Shown here piece after piece: positions 1-6,012 of a stretch of 7,696 bases of DNA. A program made the translations under genes and the position numbers. The stretch's first letter is position 1, and every line of letters starts with the position of its first letter. Source of the DNA: Bacteroidales bacterium (GTDB lineage: Bacteria; Bacteroidota; Bacteroidia; Bacteroidales; Muribaculaceae); NCBI GenBank assembly GCA_004557195.1, contig SFER01000103.1, forward strand, positions 1-7,696, given 5' to 3'. The notes under the pieces are model-generated. The model did not search any database and was not told the DNA's origin. It saw nothing but the letters and a program-made list of their open reading frames with translations.

Positions 1-485
1 AGGCCATGCAGAAAGGGTTTTACCGCCGCCTGTCGATCAGCCACTGGGCGCGGACGTCGCGGGAACGCAACCTGTACAATCTGTATGTCAAAGGCCGCGC
101 CCACTGTCTGGCGTTCGGTCCCGGCGCGGGCGGCAATCTGGACGGGTTCTTCTATCTGAACCAGTCGGACTACCGGGCGTGGCAGGAAGAAGTCCGGGCC
201 GGACGCAAGCCCATCGCCATGCTGTTCCGCCCGTTCCCGCAGGGAAAGCTGTTCAAGGCCATCGCCGAGGGGATGGAGCAGGGCTGGCTGGACATGCCGG
301 GGCTGGAAGCGGCTTACGGCATCCCGTTGGGCGAGGTGTGGAAACCCGTGCTTGAGCAATGGGAGCGGGCGGGTCTTGTCGAACGGGACGGGGCCTTCAT
401 CGTGCTTACGCTCGCCGGGCAGTTCTGGCAGGTGAACCTTTCACAACTGTTGCTTGATTATCTCAAGCGTGCTTTGGAGGCCTGA
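1..485 (+). CDS. hutW: ChuW/HutW-family heme-degrading radical SAM protein, C-terminal part (5' truncated by the window)
   Basis: This is the C-terminal ~160 residues of a HemN/HemW-like radical SAM protein. The frame is open to the left edge, so the ATG at position 6 is internal and the catalytic CxxxCxxC half lies outside the window. Visible signatures are the GFYRRLSISHWAR segment, typical of the end of the HemN-type core, followed by YNLYVKG and an AFGPGAGG loop. HemN/HemW proteins have GxGPGAHS at that place; GAGG is the ChuW/HutW form. The end (LTLAGQFWQVNLSQLLLDYL) also resembles that subfamily. In characterised members (E. coli O157 ChuW, Vibrio HutW) the cytoplasmic enzyme opens the heme ring without oxygen, using S-adenosylmethionine, and releases iron. 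The stop overlaps the start of a TonB-dependent receptor, which supports a heme operon. The subfamily is called from motifs only; a plain HemW-like protein is the alternative. Confidence 0.78.
   Translation, partial: AMQKGFYRRLSISHWARTSRERNLYNLYVKGRAHCLAFGPGAGGNLDGFFYLNQSDYRAWQEEVRAGRKPIAMLFRPFPQGKLFKAIAEGMEQGWLDMPGLEAAYGIPLGEVWKPVLEQWERAGLVERDGAFIVLTLAGQFWQVNLSQLLLDYLKRALEA
476..480 (+). promoter_or_regulatory. Ribosome binding site of the TonB receptor gene
   Basis: GGAGG lies four bases before the ATG at 485, inside the last codons of hutW. With the TGATG stop/start overlap it fixes the receptor start and implies translational coupling. None of the genes right of ~2655 has such a site, which fits the two-genome reading. 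Confidence 0.8.
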
Positions 486-2629
486 TGTTTGTAAGGAAGA
501 TGCTGGCCCGTGCCTTGCCGTTGACGGCGCTGGGCCTGGCGGCGTGGTGCCCCGCCTATGCCGTGGAGGAGCCGGTCAAGGCGGACGACGTGTACGTGAC
601 CGCCACGAGGGTGGAGAAGGAATTGCAGGACGTTCCCATGAGCGTTTCCGTCATGACGGGCGAGGACATCAAGCGTTCTCCCGCCCGGACCATCGGCGAG
701 CTTTTGCAGGACGTGCCGGGCGTGGAAATCAGGAATTCCGGCGGGCAGGGCTTTAAGCGCATATCCATCCGCGGCGAGAATCCCAACCGCGTGCTGATCC
801 TCATCGACGGGCAGAAGCTCGTGGAAAACAAGTCGATGGACGGCACGCCCCTGTTGATCGATCCCTCCAACGTGGAGCGCGTGGAAGTCATCAAGGGCCC
901 CGCGTCCGTGCTCTACGGTTCGGAAGCCATCGGCGGCGTGGTCAACATCATCACCAAGAAAGGCGGGGACAAACCGATTCAGGGCGAGGCGTCCGTGGCC
1001 TATAACGGCGCGTCCAACGGTTTTGCCGAATCTCTGTCGGCTTTCGGCGGTATGAACGGATTCAAGTACCGCGTGTCCGGCTCATACAGCGATCAGGGGA
1101 ACCTGCGCACGCCTGACGGCGAAGCGCCGAACACCTCCTTCCGCCAGAAGGAAGGCAGCGCGTTCCTGAGCTACGACTTTTCCGACAAGTTCACGGTCGG
1201 CGGCGGGCTGGACAGCTTCAAGGGATCCATCCATTCCGGGAGCATGGAACCCGGCTATGAGAATTTCGCCGTGGACGTCCCCAAGTGGCAGCGCGATAAG
1301 GTTTATGCCTTCGCCGAAGCCAAAAACGTGACGCCGTGGCTTCCCCGTGTGCGCTTCGACGCATTCTGGCAGAAGAATGAAAAGGAAATGACCAACGACG
1401 TGAACACGGACCCGGCCATCACGAAGATGCCGCTGGTCGTCACCAACAATGCGGACAACCGGAACAAGCAGCTCGGCTCCTCGCTGCAGATGGACTGGGC
1501 CATCGGCGACAACCATTACCTGATCACCGGATACGACATCAGCTATGATACGCTGAAGGCTGATACGAGGGCTTCGGCTTCCACTTCAGTGGAGCGCATC
1601 CTTGCCACCGGCATCTTGGCCAGTGCGCCCCCCTTTGCGCAACAGATCGCGGCGGCATCCATGGCGAAGAGCATCCCGTACACCTCCACGGCCTACCACG
1701 AGGGCGACATGCTGACGAACGCCCTGTATGCCCAGATGGAATCGACCTTGCCCGCCGACTTCACGTTGAGCTATGGGGTACGGTATACGTGGGTCCAGTC
1801 CGAGATGAAACATGCCGAAGGAAGCAAGACCAACTCCAAGGGCACGGCCCCGTATGACGTGGGCACGGAGAGCTCCTCAAACAATTCCCGGCCGGTCTTC
1901 AATGTGGGCCTTATGTGGTCGGGCATCCCGGATCTGACGCTGCGGGCCACGTTCGCGCAGGGATTCCGCGTCCCTTCGCTGCAGGAAAAGTATGTGATGT
2001 CGGCGATGGGAGGCGGGACGATCCTGCCGAACCCCGGCCTCAAGCCGGAGACCTCGAACAGCTATGAAATCGGGGCGCGGTATGTCCATGACGGCCTGTC
2101 CGTAGACGTCGCGGCCTTCTATTCCGATGCGGACGACTATATTTATAACCCCACCATTGACGCGGATACCGACACTTCCCGCTACATCAACGTCTCGTCG
2201 GCGAAGACCCACGGGGTGGAGCTGGCCGCGAGCTATGATTTCGAATGCGGCCTCACGCCGTACGCTTCCGCGACATGGATGCGGCGCAAGTTCGACTACG
2301 GCACGCTGACCACATGGAAAACCGGCGTACCCGAATGGTCGGGCAGGGCGGGGGTGCGCTTCAAGCACGCCCTGAGCGAAACCGTTGACTTCAACGCCGA
2401 CGTGTACGGGCGGTTCTCCTCAAATTCCGTCGAGAAGACCGAAAGCGAGACGACCCACTACAACAACTGGCAGACGGCGAACGTGGCTTTCGGTTTCGAG
2501 TTCGGCGACGAAAAGCAGTATACCGTGGCCGCAGAAGTCCTGAACCTCTTCGACAAGCGGTACCGGCAGGACGACAGCATTTTGGAACCCGGCCTGCACG
2601 CCAACATCAAGGTCGGCATGAGATTCTGA
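485..2629 (+). CDS. TonB-dependent outer-membrane receptor, probably for heme
   Basis: A complete 714-residue TonB-dependent receptor, normal in length. Residues 1-26 are a Sec signal peptide with a likely cut after PAYA. A TonB box-like DDVYVTATR follows at about 34-42. The plug domain spans about 48-160 and shows SIRGENPNRVLILIDGQ, VERVEVIKGPASVLYGSEA and IGGVVNIITKK. The rest is the 22-strand barrel, ending in LFDKRYRQ and a terminal Phe after a beta-strand, the usual outer-membrane assembly signal. It would carry its ligand into the periplasm using TonB-ExbBD energy. Heme is inferred from the coupled hutW and from FRVP (494-497) and NPGL (516-519), which resemble the FRAP/NPNL box of heme receptors; there is no His between them. 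It lacks the N-terminal extension of SusC-type Bacteroidota receptors. A siderophore or cobalamin receptor is the alternative. Confidence 0.88.
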   Translation: MFVRKMLARALPLTALGLAAWCPAYAVEEPVKADDVYVTATRVEKELQDVPMSVSVMTGEDIKRSPARTIGELLQDVPGVEIRNSGGQGFKRISIRGENPNRVLILIDGQKLVENKSMDGTPLLIDPSNVERVEVIKGPASVLYGSEAIGGVVNIITKKGGDKPIQGEASVAYNGASNGFAESLSAFGGMNGFKYRVSGSYSDQGNLRTPDGEAPNTSFRQKEGSAFLSYDFSDKFTVGGGLDSFKGSIHSGSMEPGYENFAVDVPKWQRDKVYAFAEAKNVTPWLPRVRFDAFWQKNEKEMTNDVNTDPAITKMPLVVTNNADNRNKQLGSSLQMDWAIGDNHYLITGYDISYDTLKADTRASASTSVERILATGILASAPPFAQQIAAASMAKSIPYTSTAYHEGDMLTNALYAQMESTLPADFTLSYGVRYTWVQSEMKHAEGSKTNSKGTAPYDVGTESSSNNSRPVFNVGLMWSGIPDLTLRATFAQGFRVPSLQEKYVMSAMGGGTILPNPGLKPETSNSYEIGARYVHDGLSVDVAAFYSDADDYIYNPTIDADTDTSRYINVSSAKTHGVELAASYDFECGLTPYASATWMRRKFDYGTLTTWKTGVPEWSGRAGVRFKHALSETVDFNADVYGRFSSNSVEKTESETTHYNNWQTANVAFGFEFGDEKQYTVAAEVLNLFDKRYRQDDSILEPGLHANIKVGMRF

Positions 2630-2633
2630 TTTC

Positions 2634-2654
2634 ATGAGGAAGCCTGTGCTTTAG
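2634..2654 (+). pseudogene. Possible start of a third heme-operon gene, cut off at the composition join
   Basis: An ATG five bases after the receptor stop opens a frame reading MRKPVL and then TAG at 2652-2654. A basic start followed by hydrophobic residues would suit an exported protein, such as a periplasmic binding protein, but six codons cannot identify it. The stop falls exactly where the sequence turns AT-rich. No clear Shine-Dalgarno sequence is visible before it, so this may be chance. Confidence 0.25.
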
Positions 2655-2656
2655 TA
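2640..2656. other. Composition junction between a GC-rich segment and a Bacteroidales-like segment
   Basis: I counted 36 G or C in the 60 bases 2521-2580 and 15 in 2641-2700. Gene style changes at the same place: GGAGG ribosome site and coupled forward genes on the left; convergent reverse-strand genes without Shine-Dalgarno sites and with TAnnTTTG promoters on the right. No transposase, integrase, tRNA or direct repeat is seen at the join. It is either an assembly chimera or a real recombination point. Confidence 0.6.
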
Positions 2657-2657
2657 T

Positions 2658-2672
2658 TGAAATTGAATTTCA
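2658..2672. repeat. Short AT-rich perfect palindrome in the spacer
   Basis: TGAAATT, one central G, then AATTTCA. It lies between the receptor and the convergent channel gene. The one-base centre and AT content make it a poor terminator. It may be an operator-like site or simply chance in AT-rich DNA. Confidence 0.3.
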
Positions 2673-2700
2673 TTTATATTATCAAAAAACTCTTCACAAT

Positions 2701-3831
2701 TTAATTTTCGTTATTTATGTGAACATCCATTTGCGGGAATGGGAAAGATAGCCCGGCTTTGGGAAATTCCTTATAAATCTTCTCATTGATGTCGAAATAC
2801 AGGTCCCAATAAAACTCCGAACGAGTCCATGCTCGAATTGTGATATTCACGCTGCTGTCGGCAAGTTCTTTTAGTCCAACGTAGGGAGAACGGTCGATTG
2901 GCGGAATTGCAAATGTGATTTCCGGTTTGTTTCTTTCCTCCTCGATGCGTGCTGCCAAGCGCTGACGGAATGCCTTGCGCTTGCGGTGGAATAATCGCCA
3001 AAGTCGAGAATGGTGTGGCTCATCTTCGGGAATGTCGTCGGATGGTTGCTCCGATGGCTCTTCCTCGGGAGTTGCGTTGGTGTTGTACTTCTTTCGGTCA
3101 TCTTCGATGTATTTCTCTACCACACGGCTGTCTTTGGCGAGCATTTCGAGGACAAGTTTTTTTGCCGCTTCATAATCGTCGCCGTAGGAGATGCCCACGT
3201 TCCATTCCACGCGGCGGTATTCCTCGCGTGAGAAATTGTTTATGGTTCCGGTAGATAACGCGCCATTGGGGATTACAATCGCTTTGTTATCTACTGTATT
3301 TATTATTGTGTAAAAAATCTGTATTTCCTTTACGGTTCCGCTATATCCTTGCACTTCGATGAAATCGCCCACCTTGTATGGCTTTATGAATAGAATGAGC
3401 ACTCCTCCGGCAAAATTTTGGAGCGTTCCACTCATTGCCATACCAATGGCAACACCGGCGGAGGCAAATATTGCGATAAACGAACTCGTCTCTATTCCGA
3501 GAATCCCGATAACGGTGATTATTAATATGAACATCAACGCTATTCTCATCAGGCTGAGAATAAATGTCGAGAGAGACAATTCCACTTGTCTATTCACAAG
3601 TATCTTCTTCACCACTGAGTAGATGCGGTTGATGAGAAATTTCCCGATATAGAATACGAGAATGGCTATCGCTATTTTGAGTGTGAGGTCAACTGCACTA
3701 TTCACAATTTTGTCGATAATTTGTGGAAAACTCATCGAGGCAAATTCATTTATTTGCGCCTGCGAATGGGCAATCGCCTTCTCGGCGATAGTGTCGGTAG
3801 CCAGTTTTGTTATGTCTATAGATTGTATCAT
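2701..3831 (-). CDS. MscS-family small-conductance mechanosensitive channel with a charged insertion
   Basis: A complete 376-residue inner-membrane channel that would release solutes when membrane tension rises under hypo-osmotic shock. Membrane helices lie at about 50-70, 91-111 and 117-146. The last is the glycine/alanine-rich pore helix (AGVAIGMAMSGTLQNFAGG), followed by the family motif KPYKVGDFIEV at 150-160 and VIPNGALSTGTINNFS at 187-201. The cytoplasmic beta and alpha/beta domains follow, to QMDVHI near the end. The first ~45 residues form an extra amphipathic, probably helical start. Residues ~243-312 do not belong to the usual fold: an acidic Pro/Glu stretch (EEEPSEQPSDDIPEDEP) is followed by a strongly basic helix (RLWRLFHRKRKAFRQRLAAR), inserted between SRVVEKY and SPYVGLKELADSSVN, which are adjacent in ordinary MscS. 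The gene starts 8 bases after the upstream peptidase gene, so they are co-transcribed. No Shine-Dalgarno site is visible. Confidence 0.93.
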   Translation of the reverse strand: MIQSIDITKLATDTIAEKAIAHSQAQINEFASMSFPQIIDKIVNSAVDLTLKIAIAILVFYIGKFLINRIYSVVKKILVNRQVELSLSTFILSLMRIALMFILIITVIGILGIETSSFIAIFASAGVAIGMAMSGTLQNFAGGVLILFIKPYKVGDFIEVQGYSGTVKEIQIFYTIINTVDNKAIVIPNGALSTGTINNFSREEYRRVEWNVGISYGDDYEAAKKLVLEMLAKDSRVVEKYIEDDRKKYNTNATPEEEPSEQPSDDIPEDEPHHSRLWRLFHRKRKAFRQRLAARIEEERNKPEITFAIPPIDRSPYVGLKELADSSVNITIRAWTRSEFYWDLYFDINEKIYKEFPKAGLSFPFPQMDVHINNEN

Positions 3832-3839
3832 ATATTCAC

Positions 3840-5021
3840 TTACTTGATATACACTGTTTTATACCAATCAAGAGTTTTGTAGTAATTTTCGTTGGTAGTG
3901 TTGCCTGCGCCAAGGATGTAGGAAGATGTGCCTGAAAAATTCTCCGAGTCGATAGCGAGACGATTAAAAATATATGGGGTGCAATACTTAACTACGACAA
4001 AATCGTTGGTCGCCGCCTCGAGTTGCGCTTTGAGAGTTGCGTCATTGTCGGCTTGTCGGTCGAAATATTGCATGAAGTCGAAGAAAATGCAATTGTTTTG
4101 AGATGGGATCACATACTTTTGTATCCCCGAATGCCCGTAATCGCTACTGTTTGCGCTATAGATATTACGGCACACATTTGCGAGTCGCTCAATCTTGGAT
4201 AGGTCATAGAGGGCGATTGTCAGCGTCCTGTTCGACCCGGATTGCGAGTTGTAATGCGTGTAAGTGTTGAGGCATGCGCCTTTAAGGTCGGGGGTGTCTT
4301 TGATAAACTCCGGTATGTTTAGCGTGTAGTTCATCCCGTCGGCAGGAAGCAAAGTGGTGCTGCCTATCATATATTCGGCTTTGTTCCTAAGTTGGTATGC
4401 CACCTCGATACAACCCATATAACAAGCGTCGAAATAGATGAAACTGAAGAAATTATCGGGAATTGCCTCTGCCAATTGGTCGATTTGAGTGTAATTCGCG
4501 CGGTCCTCACCGAAATAGCGATGGTCGGGGAGAGGCTCGTTGTCAAAGAATGGTGCCATATTGGCACCCGGAACCGGAGACTCGAGTTCGTAAGCCCAAC
4601 CTGCGCCATGCGACCATAGTACAAGGGCATAATTGTTGGCGGGCGCAAAGCGTTTTATGTCGCTAAACACCTCCTTATATCGTTCCACAGTGGTGGATTT
4701 TGGACTTGCCGGATAGGTTTTTAGCAATTTTTTCTCGGCATTTGTTGTCGTGTGTATATACTCATAAAGCGACGGCTCGGAGTTGTATGCCGTGTGATAC
4801 AGCAATATGCGGCAATCGTTTAGGTCGTTATTTCTCACTGCCGCCTCGATCTCCTCGATGTCTTTGGTGTCGTAGCCGGAAGAGCCAAGACTATTTGTGG
4901 CGAGCATATAAATGAGAATTGTTCGCTTTGCCGGCACGATTTCAGGCTCTTGGCCTTTGCCGCAAGCCGATAGAAGTAGTAGCGAAAGGGTTATAATGAA
5001 AGTTAGAAAATTCTTAATCAT
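3840..5021 (-). CDS. Clostripain-family (C11) cysteine peptidase, lipoprotein
   Basis: A 393-residue secreted peptidase. The start at 5021 gives a type II signal peptide, MIKNFLTFIITLSLLLLSAC, with lipobox LSAC and the lipidated Cys at 20. An in-frame TTG at 5048 is rejected because it adds nine charged and polar residues and overlaps the promoter motif. The C11 core begins with RTILIYMLATNSLGS (33-47). The catalytic pair is visible: His138 in LWSHGAGW and Cys200 in FDACYMGCIEVAYQL. YMIGSTTLLPADGMNY follows, the usual strand-loop after the Cys. C11 enzymes (clostripain, PmC11, fragipain) cut after Arg or Lys and often mature by self-cleavage; neither can be judged for this protein. The lipid anchor places it at the inner or outer membrane, possibly on the surface. 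It is first in a two-gene operon with the MscS channel and diverges from the TPR gene. Its natural substrate is unknown. Confidence 0.9.
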   Translation of the reverse strand: MIKNFLTFIITLSLLLLSACGKGQEPEIVPAKRTILIYMLATNSLGSSGYDTKDIEEIEAAVRNNDLNDCRILLYHTAYNSEPSLYEYIHTTTNAEKKLLKTYPASPKSTTVERYKEVFSDIKRFAPANNYALVLWSHGAGWAYELESPVPGANMAPFFDNEPLPDHRYFGEDRANYTQIDQLAEAIPDNFFSFIYFDACYMGCIEVAYQLRNKAEYMIGSTTLLPADGMNYTLNIPEFIKDTPDLKGACLNTYTHYNSQSGSNRTLTIALYDLSKIERLANVCRNIYSANSSDYGHSGIQKYVIPSQNNCIFFDFMQYFDRQADNDATLKAQLEAATNDFVVVKYCTPYIFNRLAIDSENFSGTSSYILGAGNTTNENYYKTLDWYKTVYIK

Positions 5022-5045
5022 TTCGATTTGGATAATAATTTCGTG

Positions 5046-5053
5046 CAAAATTA
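5046..5053 (-). promoter_or_regulatory. Bacteroidota-type -7 promoter motif for the peptidase-channel operon
   Basis: Read on the reverse strand this is TAATTTTG, matching TAnnTTTG. It lies 24 bases before the ATG at 5021, leaving a short leader. I see no TTG at the expected -33 distance, so the call rests on the -7 box and its position. Confidence 0.5.
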
Positions 5054-5097
5054 GTCAAAAAATCTTGAAGGGGAGAATCATAATGGATTAATTAAAC

Positions 5098-5105
5098 TAC
5101 TTTTG
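5098..5105 (+). promoter_or_regulatory. Bacteroidota-type -7 promoter motif for the TPR gene
   Basis: TACTTTTG matches TAnnTTTG and stands 26 bases before the ATG at 5132, with an A-rich leader typical of Bacteroidota translation starts. The nearest upstream TTG (5065-5067) is too far for a standard -33 element. It lies back to back with the reverse-strand motif at 5046-5053, so the intergenic region holds two divergent promoters. Confidence 0.55.
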
Positions 5106-5131
5106 CAAAATAAAAGGAAAAACTAATAAAG

Positions 5132-5950
5132 ATGAGGAAAGCAATTTTGTTTCTGTCGATGCTCTTTGCTATGGTTGTGAGAGCGGAAATCGGCTATTAC
5201 GAGTTGGTGGATAGCGCAGACTACTATATTAATAAGGAGGAATATGCCAAGGCGGAAGAAACCATACTTCGGGCATTGCGTCTCGAGCCATCCAATTACA
5301 ACAATTCGTTGCTTCTCTCCAATCTTGGAACAATACAGCGCCGACAGGGACGGCTCGAAGAGGCGGTGAAAAATTACACTTTTGCAATTTATATGACGCC
5401 CAATGCGGTTACACTCCTCAAAAACAGGGCTGCGGTCTATGTCGAGATGGATAGCATCGACCATGCTTTGTCGGATTACAAAAAGATTGTTTCTCTCGAC
5501 AAAGACGATATCGAGTCGAGATATTATTGCGCTCTCATCTATTTGGACAAGGGGAGAATTTCAGAAGCTCAAGATATTATCACCGAGTTGAAAGACCTCG
5601 ATGGCAAATGTGCCGAAACACAGGAATGCCTTGCCCGTATGCATCAAGCTATGGGGCATTACACCGAGGCTGCCGGCATCTTTTCGCAATTGCTTCGCGA
5701 TAACTCCGGCAGAGATGATTTGCTTGTGCATCGTGCCGAATGTTACCTCGGAGCAAACGACCTGCAGCGGGCTGCTCCGGATATCGAGGAATGTATCTCG
5801 TTAAATCCCACCGATGGCTACATGTATATATTGAAAGCAAGGCTCAAAAAAAAATTGTATCTCAACAACGAAGTAAATGAGTGTATATCGTTGGCAGTCA
5901 AATATGGAATCCCGAAATCGGATGCCGAAATGCTTCTGCGAGTAGATTAA
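5132..5950 (+). CDS. Exported TPR-repeat protein
   Basis: A complete 272-residue protein. Residues 1-18 look like a Sec signal peptide (MRKAILFLSMLFAMVVRA) with a cut before EIGYY, placing it in the periplasm; there is no lipobox Cys. Almost all the rest is tetratricopeptide-like helix pairs, starting at about 22, 58, 93, 128, 163 and 196, with a final pair to ~255. Examples are YAKAEETILRALRLEPSN, LEEAVKNYTFAIYMTPN and IDHALSDYKKIVSLDKDD. TPR arrays hold protein partners and have no catalytic role, so the function is probably scaffolding in the envelope. A run of nine A bases (5846-5854) encodes KKK near the end. The gene precedes the HU-SPOR gene by 62 bases, or overlaps it by one base if the alternative HU-SPOR start is used. 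I do not recognise a named family. Confidence 0.85.
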   Translation: MRKAILFLSMLFAMVVRAEIGYYELVDSADYYINKEEYAKAEETILRALRLEPSNYNNSLLLSNLGTIQRRQGRLEEAVKNYTFAIYMTPNAVTLLKNRAAVYVEMDSIDHALSDYKKIVSLDKDDIESRYYCALIYLDKGRISEAQDIITELKDLDGKCAETQECLARMHQAMGHYTEAAGIFSQLLRDNSGRDDLLVHRAECYLGANDLQRAAPDIEECISLNPTDGYMYILKARLKKKLYLNNEVNECISLAVKYGIPKSDAEMLLRVD

Positions 5951-5976
5951 TGTCGAAAAAAGAGTTGCAAAATTGC

Positions 5977-6007
5977 TTGGATATTTCCGGAAAAAGCAGT
6001 ACTTTTG
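5977..6007 (+). promoter_or_regulatory. Complete Bacteroidota-type promoter before the HU-SPOR gene
   Basis: TTG at 5977-5979, a 20-base spacer, then TACTTTTG at 6000-6007 match both the -33 and -7 elements of Bacteroidota housekeeping promoters. The -7 box is identical to the one before the TPR gene. Only five bases separate it from the ATG at 6013, so the transcript would be leaderless or nearly so. Confidence 0.5.
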
Positions 6008-6012
6008 TAAAG

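Noticed and set aside
1877..2368. 163-residue open frame on the reverse strand inside the receptor gene
   Set aside because: It is antisense to a clear TonB receptor in GC-rich DNA, where long antisense frames are expected, and it shows no recognisable motif.
485..2629. A SusC-type receptor belonging to the Bacteroidales segment
   Set aside because: It lacks the N-terminal carboxypeptidase-like domain and a SusD neighbour, and its composition and ribosome site differ from the right half.
2658..2672. Perfect palindrome as a shared terminator between the convergent receptor and channel genes
   Set aside because: The stem is AT-only apart from one G-C pair and has a one-base centre, so it would not form a stable hairpin. 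A T-run on the reverse strand (2684-2689) has no good stem before it.
5022..5048. TTG start at 5048 for the C11 peptidase
   Set aside because: It would put nine charged and polar residues before a well-formed lipoprotein signal and overlaps the -7 promoter motif.
5846..5954. Run of nine A bases near the end of the TPR gene, as a slippage site that could fuse it to the HU-SPOR frame
   Set aside because: The HU-SPOR frame contains a TGA at 5878-5880, between the A-run and the rest of the frame, so a frameshift there would end at once and not make a fusion.
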